Source of the DNA: Neolewinella litorea
Lineage (GTDB): Bacteria; Bacteroidota; Bacteroidia; Chitinophagales; Saprospiraceae
DNA length: 64,000 nt
Direction of reading: 5' to 3'
NCBI RefSeq assembly: GCF_004803465.1
Contig: NZ_SRSF01000001.1
Span: 868,501 to 932,500 of the forward strand
The notes below the pieces were generated by a model. It saw only the letters and a list, made by a program, of their open reading frames with translations, did not search any database and was not told the origin of the DNA. Positions 37,576 through 46,176 of this stretch are shown here, in pieces (position 1 is the stretch's first letter; each line of letters opens with the position of its first letter). A program made the translations under genes and the position numbers.

Positions 37576-38696
37576 TGCCGGCAGCGGTAGACCACGTACT
37601 TGTCGTTGACTGCTGGCTCCCCTACTTCTGCGAACCATTTGACCAGGTGGCTGCCGTAGTTCAGGTGCCGATTGGCTACCACTACCAGGTACCCGCCGGG
37701 ACTCAGTATGCGGTGGGCCTGGCGAAACAGCTCGAGGCTTACCTCTATGTTGTTTTCGTGGCCGAAATGAAAAGGAGGGTTGGTCACCACCAGGTCATGG
37801 GAAGAAGAGGGAATATCGACAAGTGAATGGTCGTACAGCACCGTGGCCCGGTCCGTGGGTAGATTCAGTCGGGCACTCTCTACGGCCAACAGTGCATCGT
37901 CCGTGGCGGTAAGGTCTGCCCCGGCGTACCGCACCAACAACTCTCCGCCAATGATGCCGTTGCCACAACCTATGTCCAGCACCCTAGCCGGGCTCCACTG
38001 CGCCGGCAGGGCCAACGCTTCCCACTGTTCCAGCAGAAATTGCGTGGCGTAGTCGATGTGGTCTCCGCTGAACACCCCATAGTATTGCCGGTAAACCCGG
38101 CTGGCGTAGCCGAGTGACTTGCACGGTACCCGCGCGGAAGGCGGCCGCACTGACCCATCCGGTACAATGAAATCACTCAACATCAGCAAGCGCGCCTTTT
38201 TGCGTGCCCGGGATTGTCGCACCGTTCCTGCGTACTTTCCAGCTACCTCCAGCAGGCGGGGGGTAAAGTATTTGGTCATGAAACCCGCCGCTACCTGTAG
38301 ATCCGGCGCCGCCGCATGCGCCAGAGTAGCCAAATATACCTCCCAAAGTTCCAGCGACTTTGGTACCCGCATTACCGCGTGACGCACGTCAACTGAGTGG
38401 TCGAAAACCGTCGCAAGCCGTGGCATCGCACTACTGGCATTCCGCCGCAGTGCCTCCTCCTGACTGTGGAAGGAAGACAGGAAAACGGGGTGGCCCGGCA
38501 GGCTCAGGGTCACCGCTCCAAAGCGGTCGTGGATCACCAGGGGTTGATCTTCCGCCGTAAGCTGCTGCGCACCCCACTCCAGCAGCAGTTCGTCAGCGGC
38601 GCTCATCACCCTGAGTGACCGGTCGGTAGTGGGTGGGTAACGAGCGAAATTACCGGCGGCGGGGGGCCGATCGGGGGACTTTGCGTGTGGCATCAT
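37572..38696 (-). CDS. rlmG: 23S rRNA (guanine-N2) methyltransferase RlmG-like
   Basis: A 374-residue class I SAM methyltransferase resembling RlmG (E. coli, 378 residues), which modifies G1835 of 23S rRNA. It has the double-domain RsmC/RlmG layout: an N-terminal degenerate methyltransferase-like half (to about 180) and an active C-terminal half. The active half carries VLDIGCGNGIIGGELL (motif I), TATDDALLAVESAR and the N-P-P-F motif VVTNPPFHFGH. The start at 38696 (MMPHAK) is kept because 'RYPPTTDRSL' corresponds to the N-terminus of E. coli RlmG; it overlaps the upstream channel gene by 47 bp on the same strand. Confidence 0.88.
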   Translation of the reverse strand: MMPHAKSPDRPPAAGNFARYPPTTDRSLRVMSAADELLLEWGAQQLTAEDQPLVIHDRFGAVTLSLPGHPVFLSSFHSQEEALRRNASSAMPRLATVFDHSVDVRHAVMRVPKSLELWEVYLATLAHAAAPDLQVAAGFMTKYFTPRLLEVAGKYAGTVRQSRARKKARLLMLSDFIVPDGSVRPPSARVPCKSLGYASRVYRQYYGVFSGDHIDYATQFLLEQWEALALPAQWSPARVLDIGCGNGIIGGELLVRYAGADLTATDDALLAVESARLNLPTDRATVLYDHSLVDIPSSSHDLVVTNPPFHFGHENNIEVSLELFRQAHRILSPGGYLVVVANRHLNYGSHLVKWFAEVGEPAVNDKYVVYRCRH

Positions 38697-39726
38697 AGGT
38701 GTTTTTTATTTCTCGCCACAATTTGGTGAGGGTGATCTGGATAACGGCTTCGTCGAGGGGTTCCCGCAGCGGACTACCCTGGCGCACAGCGAAGGCATAC
38801 GCTTCAGGCTCGGCGTCGGTCGCTTCAATGGCGGCGGAAATTCCGTCGTACTCGTCGATGACGTAACGTAGCGTGGTAACGTCGGATACGAAAGCATCGA
38901 GTTGCTTCTCCTGCATGGCTTCCAGTCCGGCGCGCGGCGAATCGAAAACCTGAAAATCCAGCCCTTCGGAAGCCAGGTAGTTTTCGGCGGGCGATTCATC
39001 CACTACCCCAACGGCCCGGGAGCGAAGTCCTTCCGGGAATTTGAGGGGTTGGGTTGCCTGGGTCGCGGCAATGATGGCGGCGGTAAGGCTGGAAGTAACG
39101 GCCAGGGCCACCAGCATCCACAGCATGGCTACAGCCCGGCCAGCCAGGCTGCGGGGTGCCTTGTCTCCGTAGCCGATGGTGGTCATCGTAACCCCCGCCC
39201 ACCAAAAGCCCGACCCGATGCCCTGCCAGGTTGACCTTTCCCCGCCGAACTGATCGTCGTTGCGGTTACGCTCCAACAAGTAGACGACGACGCCGACAAT
39301 TAGCAACAGGACGGAAAGTCCCACCACAATGTACAGGAACTGTAGGGTGAAAAGTCCGCGCAGGGTGGTCCACAGACCATTTGTTTTCGGAAGCGCCACG
39401 CCCAGACTGCTGTGGTGATAAGCCTGCAGAAAATCTACCCGGCGCTCCGCCCCGGGATCGAGGGTGGAGAAAAGCACTACGTCGAGGTCCCCGGCGGTAA
39501 GGTGGGGCAGCAGACTGTCCGGATGCGAAAAGTCAACCACTTCATACCTCAATTGCTCCCTCTCGGCGACCAGCTGCCAGAGCTGCACCGCCATGCCGTA
39601 CCAATTGCCCTCCCCATCGTCGATGCAGTACGGCGGGGCGTCCGCAACGCCGACGCGGAGCACTTCCGGCTGAGCGGAAAGGAAAAGTGGAAAGAACAGG
39701 CCGGCAAGCAGATAAGAACGCAACAT
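38650..39726 (-). CDS. GluR0-like ligand-gated potassium-type channel (prokaryotic ionotropic glutamate receptor)
   Basis: A 358-residue membrane protein. A signal peptide (about 1-18) precedes the first half of a family 3 solute-binding domain (19-118: EVLRVGVADAPPYC, then STLDPGAERRVDF). Next come a transmembrane helix (about 128-151), a re-entrant pore segment with the potassium selectivity filter TIGYGD at 183-188, a second helix (194-221), and the second half of the binding domain (228-350: GVVDESPAENYLASEGL, then AFAVRQGSPL). This S1-M1-P-M2-S2 layout is that of Synechocystis GluR0. The ligand is unknown; glutamate or another amino acid is inferred from the fold. Its 3' end overlaps rlmG by 47 bp. 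Confidence 0.88.
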   Translation of the reverse strand: MLRSYLLAGLFFPLFLSAQPEVLRVGVADAPPYCIDDGEGNWYGMAVQLWQLVAEREQLRYEVVDFSHPDSLLPHLTAGDLDVVLFSTLDPGAERRVDFLQAYHHSSLGVALPKTNGLWTTLRGLFTLQFLYIVVGLSVLLLIVGVVVYLLERNRNDDQFGGERSTWQGIGSGFWWAGVTMTTIGYGDKAPRSLAGRAVAMLWMLVALAVTSSLTAAIIAATQATQPLKFPEGLRSRAVGVVDESPAENYLASEGLDFQVFDSPRAGLEAMQEKQLDAFVSDVTTLRYVIDEYDGISAAIEATDAEPEAYAFAVRQGSPLREPLDEAVIQITLTKLWREIKNTYDATRKVPRSAPRRR

Positions 39727-39781
39727 GGGTCAAAATGGGGTACCCTTGCTTACGCGGCAGCGGCGGCCATTGTTTACGATC

Positions 39782-40495
39782 TTAAAGGCGGGCCAGCACC
39801 TGACCGCGTCGGCTGCGACTGACCGGAAGGGCCGTGTCGCCGACGTAGATGTTTTCCTTATCGAAGCGGGTGACGTGGGCCAGATTCACCGCGTAGCTCC
39901 GGTGCGTCTGGATGAACTGGTCTTCGCCGAGCTCATCGATCAGGTCGCTAAGTGTAGTGCGCAGCATGAGCGGGGCCTGTCCGACCTGATTGATCTTTAC
40001 GTATACGTGGCTGGCCTGCAGGTAGGTGATGGTTTCAACGGAGATGCGGTAGGTCTGCCGTCCGTCGCGCAGGACTACGGTTCCGGCCGGCTTCTCGGAC
40101 CCGGCACGGTGGTTGTGCATGGCCACTTCGATGGTAGCGAGCAGGCTGCCGGCCTGGATGGGCTTGCTCAGGTACCCCATAGGGAAAGTCTCGCGCACCT
40201 GGGCGATATGGCCGGCATCCGTCTGGGAGGTAAGGAAGATAAAGGGGATCGGGTGGCTCTGCCCCCGCAGGAAATGAGCAAAATCCACGCCGCTTTTCTC
40301 ACCGTCTACCCGAATATCCAACAGGGCCAGGTCGGGCTGGGTATCGTGGTAGAGCTCGACGGCATCATCAAAGGAAATAGCGGTACCCACCACTTCGTGA
40401 CCGTTCCGGACCAGGTGTCGCGCAATGGTATCGGCAATGATCACCTCATCCTCCAGGATGAGGATTTTGTAGCGTTGGTGGGGGGTTGTTGTCAT
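39782..40495 (-). CDS. LytTR-family response regulator
   Basis: A 237-residue two-component regulator. The receiver domain (residues 10-125) has the acidic pair in LEDE (E15-D16-E17), phospho-acceptor D60 (LALLDIRVDG), T-site TS in IFLTSQTD and the conserved K in LSKPIQ. A LytTR DNA-binding domain follows (about 140-235: ETITYLQASHVYVKI, then FIQTHRSYAVNLAHV). It starts 47 bp downstream of the histidine kinase gene in the same direction and is its presumed partner. Target genes are unknown. Confidence 0.93.
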   Translation of the reverse strand: MTTTPHQRYKILILEDEVIIADTIARHLVRNGHEVVGTAISFDDAVELYHDTQPDLALLDIRVDGEKSGVDFAHFLRGQSHPIPFIFLTSQTDAGHIAQVRETFPMGYLSKPIQAGSLLATIEVAMHNHRAGSEKPAGTVVLRDGRQTYRISVETITYLQASHVYVKINQVGQAPLMLRTTLSDLIDELGEDQFIQTHRSYAVNLAHVTRFDKENIYVGDTALPVSRSRRGQVLARL

Positions 40496-40542
40496 GGGAT
40501 CAAGTCGGTGCCGAAAAGCAAAAGCAGACGGAAAATATAAAA

Positions 40543-42426
40543 TCAGGTATTGGCCAATACAGGCTCCACGTTAGCAGAATTAGGTGTGAGTCGGAAATTT
40601 TCGCGGCCGGTCGACGGGGCATTCTTGCCGCTGAAAACCACGACGGTGCAGGCACCCTCCCGGTTGAAGGTTTTCACGCTGCCGCGCAGCTGACGGGCCA
40701 TTCCATTAACCAGGTAGGTGCCCAGACCTCCGTCCCGTTCGACCAGGGTGCCCACCGGATATCCCGGGCCATTGTCGCGATATTCCAACCGGTAATCCTC
40801 GCCCTCGCGGTCCAGTTTGATGCTGATTTCCAGGTCTGTGCCCGAGTTGGTCCCGTATTTAAAGCTGTTGGTCAGCAGTTCATTCAAGATGGTACCCAGT
40901 GGAATGGCGGTATCCAGGTTGTACTCCCAATCCGGGATGTCTAGGTAAAAGCGGCAGGGCGATTCTATGCTGGTAATGGTGCGGGTGTGCTCGCAGATTT
41001 TCTCTACGTAGCGCCGGAAGTTGATCGTCTCCACCCGCCCTTCCCGGTACAGGATCTCATGGATGGCGGCCATACTGTAGACACGCCCCCCCATAGATTC
41101 CAGGCTGCTCCGCACTGCCGGGTCATCCACTTCCTCGATCTGGAGGTCGAGCAATCCGATGATGATCTGAAGGTTATTCTTCACGCGGTGGTGGATTTCC
41201 CCGCGCAATAACTGTTGCTCGCGCAGGGCCCCCGCCAGTTCATCGTTCTGGGCGTGAATGATGCGACTTTGGCGGGCCAGGGCGGCGTTGGCCCGCCGCA
41301 GGCGAATGTAGTTGATGGCGACCACGCCCAGGCTGACCACGGCCAGCAGCACCAACCACATGAGCCATTGCTCCCGTTTCTTTTTGAAGGCCAGTTGCTG
41401 GGCCTGTTGTTGGATCTGCTGTTCCTTCTTGGCATTGTTGTAGCGGGCCTCCACCTCCGCTACGCGCTCTGCGCTCACCTGTTCCACCCGGTCCAATTCC
41501 TCGGCCCGGCTTTTGTCGAGGTAGTAAAGCGCGGAATCCAATTGTCCGGCCGCGCGAAAAATATGGCTTCGTTGGGCAAGCATCAGGCTTCTATAATCAT
41601 CGGTATGACTTCCCCGCTCCTCGGCGATCCGACTATAGTACCAGGCGGAGTCGTTGCTTACGAGCGCCTGCTCGTGGTTCTGCTTTTCGAGTTGCAAGTT
41701 GCTGAGGTTCAGCATGACGATCATGTGGTTGATCTCGCTGTGCAGCTTCCGGTAGAGCCGGGCACTTTGCCGAAGGTGGTATTCGCTGGCCACATGGTCG
41801 GTAGCCCGGTAAATCAGACTGAGCAACAAGTGGGCTGTGGCTTCGTGGTCCATTTGCCCCTTGTCCAGCGCGTGGTTCAGGGCCAGTCGACCGTACCGCT
41901 CGGCGGTATCTAGGTTGCGGAACAAGCGGTGGTAGGAGGCCAGGCGGATATAGAGGTAGGGCATGACCTCCCGGAGCCGATTCTCACGCACGATCCGCTC
42001 GGCCCGCAGCAGGTACTCCTCACATTTCTCGGGGTGCGACTGCTGCTCGTGAATCAGGGCCATAGCCAAATTCGCTTCCGCTTCCAGGCGCGGCAACCCC
42101 ACCAACCGGCTATCGTCCATCACGCCCAGCAACTCGGCCACGGCCTCGGTAAAATACTGGTTGCGCTCCAGGGCGTAGGCCAGCTTCAGACGTACGTGCA
42201 ATCCAAAGGGGGTCAGCAGTTTGTCGCGCTCGTCCAGACAATTGCGCATACTGGACAGGATGACCGCTGCGCTGTCGTTGAGGGAAGCCATGATTAGGTT
42301 CTCGGCCCGGTCGTACTGCTGGTACATGCGCGGCGTCCCCCCCTCGGGTACTCCATCATCCGACTGGCTCGCCAACGGAAGGGCAAGCAGCCAGAAGCAG
42401 AATAGTAAAGTCTTACCGTAGGGCAC
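40543..42426 (-). CDS. TPR-containing sensor histidine kinase (HisKA_2/HWE type)
   Basis: A 627-residue kinase starting with GTG at 42426 (MPYGKTLLFCFWLLA signal peptide). TPR-like helices span about 30-330, suggesting a periplasmic sensor built from helical repeats. A coiled coil (about 320-350) leads to one transmembrane helix (about 357-377: WLMWLVLLAVVSLGVVAI). The HisKA_2 phospho-acceptor motif LRGEIHHRVKNNLQIIIGLL is near residue 412, and the ATPase domain has LLTNSFKYG (N box) and GDGG-like RDNGPGYP (G1) elements. It is paired with the LytTR regulator downstream. The signal sensed is unknown. Confidence 0.92.
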   Translation of the reverse strand: MPYGKTLLFCFWLLALPLASQSDDGVPEGGTPRMYQQYDRAENLIMASLNDSAAVILSSMRNCLDERDKLLTPFGLHVRLKLAYALERNQYFTEAVAELLGVMDDSRLVGLPRLEAEANLAMALIHEQQSHPEKCEEYLLRAERIVRENRLREVMPYLYIRLASYHRLFRNLDTAERYGRLALNHALDKGQMDHEATAHLLLSLIYRATDHVASEYHLRQSARLYRKLHSEINHMIVMLNLSNLQLEKQNHEQALVSNDSAWYYSRIAEERGSHTDDYRSLMLAQRSHIFRAAGQLDSALYYLDKSRAEELDRVEQVSAERVAEVEARYNNAKKEQQIQQQAQQLAFKKKREQWLMWLVLLAVVSLGVVAINYIRLRRANAALARQSRIIHAQNDELAGALREQQLLRGEIHHRVKNNLQIIIGLLDLQIEEVDDPAVRSSLESMGGRVYSMAAIHEILYREGRVETINFRRYVEKICEHTRTITSIESPCRFYLDIPDWEYNLDTAIPLGTILNELLTNSFKYGTNSGTDLEISIKLDREGEDYRLEYRDNGPGYPVGTLVERDGGLGTYLVNGMARQLRGSVKTFNREGACTVVVFSGKNAPSTGRENFRLTPNSANVEPVLANT

Positions 42427-42954
42427 TATACGTTTGGGATAGATAAAGGAATCACGGCCTACAAAAGCGGTAACATCCTGTTAAAAGTAGTAAAAAAGCG
42501 CATTTATTGGCAAAAATATTATCCTTCCGCCGTGAACATGCTGCTTTGATCTGTTTTATAGTCCATCAATTTTGCCAAAAAAAGTCACCCGATTTCGAGT
42601 GACGAAATCGGGTGACGAACTCATTTTGCCAAAAAACCGTGGCGACTGAGTCATGAATTGATGTACAAAGTGTCTCCAAGTAGCTATATGCTTAATTCGC
42701 CTAAACTGGTGTTGTCATAGTGCCTCTCTCTGTGTCAAATCGGAATCTCTAATTCTTTAGCTTGAGCCAAATGTAGGGGCTCCTCTACCCTCTCCGCAAC
42801 GTTGAGCCACCATATGTGCTGAACGGTAATACCTGTGTTACGAATGGTAAAAAAGTGAGGGACTAAGCGGGGCTTCGGACTTTGTCGAAGCAGTATGTGC
42901 ATACTTTCGCGCCCGGGATTTGCGAAAACCGCTACCCCGCGTAGCTTAGCCGCC
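42427..42954. other. 528-bp intergenic region with a hairpin and flanking direct repeats
   Basis: No convincing gene. It holds the promoters of the histidine kinase (minus) and the fusion enzyme (plus), and the hairpin element listed separately. TACTTTCG, one base off the -7 consensus, is at about 42902-42909, some 45 bp before the plus-strand start. A minus-strand ORF at 42735-42995 was not accepted. Confidence 0.5.
42570..42636. repeat. 14-bp perfect hairpin flanked by a 13-bp direct repeat
   Basis: GTCACCCGATTTCG (42584-42597) and its exact reverse complement (42603-42616) form a 14-bp stem with loop AGTGA. The direct repeat TTTTGCCAAAAAA flanks it at 42570-42582 and 42624-42636. On the minus strand the stem is followed by seven T residues, so it would act as a terminator there, though no minus-strand gene is recognised upstream of it. 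It could be a small RNA 3' end or a small repeat element. Confidence 0.55.
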
Positions 42955-45900
42955 ATGATCGCCACCGACCTCCTGCCGCGCTTATTTGATTCCATCGGAT
43001 TACCCTACCCGGTGGGGGAAGATGCCGGAGATGAGGCCTTATCCGTCACCCCCCTGCCCGGTGAGGTGGACCAGAATTTTCACCTTTCCCTCCCGAACGG
43101 AGCGGAGTACCTGCTCAAGATCAGCGCCCCCGAGAGTTTCGATCAGGCCCCCATCCTGCGCTTCCTTGCAAACCGCGAGCTGCCCTTCGCCACCCCCCGC
43201 ATTGTGGCTTCTCTCGACCCCGATCAGGCTGCCGGCCACGGGAGCGTGCGCCTGCATAGCTGGGTACCGGGACGCCCCCTCGACAATGTGACGCCCCGTA
43301 CAGCAGCCCTGCGCCGGAATTGGGGGGCTACCTGCGGCCATCTGGCCCACGCCCTGCAAGATCTCGATCTGCCGGCCGCGCACCGTGTTTACAAGTGGGA
43401 TCCCGCCGCGGCGTCCGGCGCCCGCCGCTTGGTCCCGCTGCTGACGGGGGAAGAAGTCGCACTTGCCAACTACTTTTTCGACTTGGTGGACGGTTGTGAC
43501 TTTGACAGATTGCGGCGGAGCGTCTGCTACAACGATGCCCACGAGCACAACCTGCTGGTGGATCAAACGGGGGAGGCCATCTGCGGGGTGATCGATTTCG
43601 GCGACACGGTGTACACCGCGACCATCAGCGAACTGGCAGTAGCCTGCGCCTACGCCGGAATGTCGGAACCCGATCCGCTCGGGGCCATGCGCGATGTGGT
43701 CGAGGGTTTCTACTCCGTCTTTCCGGTTACCGATGAAGAGCTAGCCGCCCTATTCCCCCTGATCTGCGGCCGGTTGTTGCTCACCGTTACCGCGGCCGCG
43801 GAAAACCGTCGGCTCAAGCCCGACAACGCCTACCTGTCCATCTCCGAAGCTCCCGCCTGGGCGTTGCTGCGTCGCTTACGCGAAGTGCATCCGGTGCTTG
43901 CCCTGGCCACCTTCCGGGTCGCCACCGACCGATCGGCCCACCCCCGGCTCCGCACATTCCTGGACTGGGCCGCCACGGCCGCTCCTGCGCCGGTGATGGC
44001 CCTAGAAGGACGTCTTGTTCCGATTGACCTCGGTGTGGGCAGTCGGCAGCTCGGTCTCAATCGCAATTTCGAGCAGTTGCCGGCCTTCGTCAAGCACATG
44101 CGCCGGGTGCTGGAGGACCTGGACGCCGACATCGGAGTAGGCGGGTACGGGGAGGTCAGGCCCGTCTACACCACCGATGCCTTCGCCGGGGAGGGAAACA
44201 GTGGTCCTCGCTGGCGGAGCGTACACCTCGGCCTGGACTTCTGGGCGCGCGATTCCGGCGGGACGGTCTTCGCTCCCATCGACGGCACGGTCCGGCACTG
44301 CGGTATCGACCCCACCCCGGGCGGCTACGGCGGCACCCTTATTCTGAGCCACGAACCCATTCCCGGACTTACCTTTCATTCCCTTTTCGGGCATCTCTCT
44401 CCGGCCTCCATAGCCCATTTTCCGGCGGGGACGCAGGTGCAGCGCGGTCAGGCTATCGCCCGGTTGGGTGGTTCCGATGAGAACGGCGGTTGGCCGCCCC
44501 ACCTGCATTTCCAGTTGATGCTCGACTTGCTGGACCGCGGCGCTGAATTCCCGGGCGTCGCCTACCCTGAGGAGCGCGACATCTGGCTCGGCATTTGCCC
44601 TGATCCGCGGATCCTTATCCCGCAGCCCGTGCCTGCGGAGAGCCCTTCTCTGCCGCCGACGGAGGAAATGCGCCAACAGCGAGACCACAAGCTGGGGTAC
44701 AGCCTGAGTGTATCTTACCACCGCCCGCTGACCGTGCTCCGTGGTTCGGGCAGCTACCTGTACGATGACCGGGGACGGCGGTTCCTCGATACGGTCAACA
44801 ACGTGGCGCACGTCGGGCACGAGCACCCCCGCGTAGTAGAGGCGATTCAGCGCCAGGCCGCCGTCCTCAACACCAACAGCCGCTACCTCCACCCCACCAT
44901 TCTGGAATTGGCGGATGAACTTACCAACCTGCTGCCCGACGAACTGAGCGTGGTACATTTCGTCAACTCCGGCAGCGAGGCCAACGAACTGGCCCTGCGC
45001 ATGGCCGAAGCGGTAACCGGCACCCGCAGGGTACTGGCCATGGAAATGGGGTACCACGGCAACACCACCCGTACGATCGACGTCAGCAGCTACAAATTCG
45101 GTCGCCGGGGCGGCGCCGGCCGGCCCGCGGAAACCGTACTCCTGCCCCTGCCCGACCAGCTCCGACGCCGCCACCTGCAGCCCGATTGGGATACGAATGA
45201 CGACGCTCCCCGCACCTTCATTGCCGAGTCCATTCTGAGTTGCGGGGGCCAGTTGATGCTGCCCCCGGGCTACCTCGATTCCGTATTCAAACGGGTCCGA
45301 GCGCACGGCGGCATCACTATCGCCGATGAGGTGCAAACGGGCCTGGGTCGCGTAGGCAGCCACTGGTGGGCCTTCGAACTGCAGGGCGTGGTACCCGACA
45401 TCGTCACCATCGGAAAACCCTTCGGAAACGGGCACCCTTTGGCGGCCGTTGTCTGTACAACCCGAGTGGCGGAGGCTTTCGCCAACGGCATGGAGTACTT
45501 CAACACCTTCGGTGGCAATCCGGTCAGCTGCGCCGCCGGACTGGCGGTGCTGACCACGCTACGGGAAGAAGGACTAAAACAACGGGCCGCTGAAGTCGGC
45601 GGGTACCTGACCGGACTGCTCAATCAGTTGCGCGCCAACTATCCACTGATTGCTGAAGTACGCGGTGCCGGACTCTTCCTCGGCTTTGAACTCACGGGGA
45701 AAGACCTTGCACCCGCGACCGCGCCCGCATCCTACCTGAAGAACCGAATGCGTGAACTGGGTTTCCTGATGAGTACCGACGGTCCGCACGAAAACGTCAT
45801 CAAGATCAAGCCCCCCCTGTGCTTCACCCGCGCGCAGGCCGAGCGCCTGGTGGACTTTCTGGACCGGGTGTTGCGGGAGGATAAAATGCAGATACGGTAG
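42955..45900 (+). CDS. trifunctional fusion: APH-type kinase, M23 peptidase, class III PLP phospho-lyase
   Basis: A 981-residue protein from the ATG at 42955 (MIATDLLPRLF). Domain 1 (about 1-340) is an aminoglycoside/hydroxylysine-kinase-like kinase with catalytic D194 in NDAHEHN and D214 in IDFGD. Domain 2 (about 395-560) is an M23 metallopeptidase fold with zinc ligands H424, D428 and H518 (HLGLD, HLHF). Domain 3 (about 575-981) is a class III aminotransferase fold with FVNSGSEANELAL, ADEVQTGLGRVGSHWW and PLP Lys821 in GKPFGNGHPL. The stretch GMEYFNTFGGNPVSC closely resembles animal ETNPPL/PHYKPL phospho-lyases. Substrate, probably phosphoethanolamine or 5-phosphohydroxylysine made by the fused kinase, is inferred. 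The start of domain 3 lacks any join sequence, so this is a true single frame. Confidence 0.9.
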   Translation: MIATDLLPRLFDSIGLPYPVGEDAGDEALSVTPLPGEVDQNFHLSLPNGAEYLLKISAPESFDQAPILRFLANRELPFATPRIVASLDPDQAAGHGSVRLHSWVPGRPLDNVTPRTAALRRNWGATCGHLAHALQDLDLPAAHRVYKWDPAAASGARRLVPLLTGEEVALANYFFDLVDGCDFDRLRRSVCYNDAHEHNLLVDQTGEAICGVIDFGDTVYTATISELAVACAYAGMSEPDPLGAMRDVVEGFYSVFPVTDEELAALFPLICGRLLLTVTAAAENRRLKPDNAYLSISEAPAWALLRRLREVHPVLALATFRVATDRSAHPRLRTFLDWAATAAPAPVMALEGRLVPIDLGVGSRQLGLNRNFEQLPAFVKHMRRVLEDLDADIGVGGYGEVRPVYTTDAFAGEGNSGPRWRSVHLGLDFWARDSGGTVFAPIDGTVRHCGIDPTPGGYGGTLILSHEPIPGLTFHSLFGHLSPASIAHFPAGTQVQRGQAIARLGGSDENGGWPPHLHFQLMLDLLDRGAEFPGVAYPEERDIWLGICPDPRILIPQPVPAESPSLPPTEEMRQQRDHKLGYSLSVSYHRPLTVLRGSGSYLYDDRGRRFLDTVNNVAHVGHEHPRVVEAIQRQAAVLNTNSRYLHPTILELADELTNLLPDELSVVHFVNSGSEANELALRMAEAVTGTRRVLAMEMGYHGNTTRTIDVSSYKFGRRGGAGRPAETVLLPLPDQLRRRHLQPDWDTNDDAPRTFIAESILSCGGQLMLPPGYLDSVFKRVRAHGGITIADEVQTGLGRVGSHWWAFELQGVVPDIVTIGKPFGNGHPLAAVVCTTRVAEAFANGMEYFNTFGGNPVSCAAGLAVLTTLREEGLKQRAAEVGGYLTGLLNQLRANYPLIAEVRGAGLFLGFELTGKDLAPATAPASYLKNRMRELGFLMSTDGPHENVIKIKPPLCFTRAQAERLVDFLDRVLREDKMQIR

Positions 45901-46176
45901 CCGGTTCCGTCCCCGATCATTTGCACGGCTGACGAACTAGCCGCACCTTGCGACTCCGATTGAGCGCCGCCTGATGCGTAGCCTCAATGATATTTCGGCA
46001 ATTCACCCGATTCCGTGTAAAATAAAGACCAAAAATCCGGCGGTTGGTAGTAACTATACTCACCCGGGGCAATCAATTATACAACTCAATACCTGCTCGA
46101 TGCTTTGTTAACGTTATTTTAGAACACCACTGACGCTGTACCCGGCTCACAACCGCTAGTAACACCCACCAATGCT

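Noticed and set aside
42735-42995. 86-codon minus-strand ORF near the start of the fusion enzyme
   Set aside because: It overlaps the start of a certain gene, has no domain or hydrophobic pattern, and spans the promoter region.
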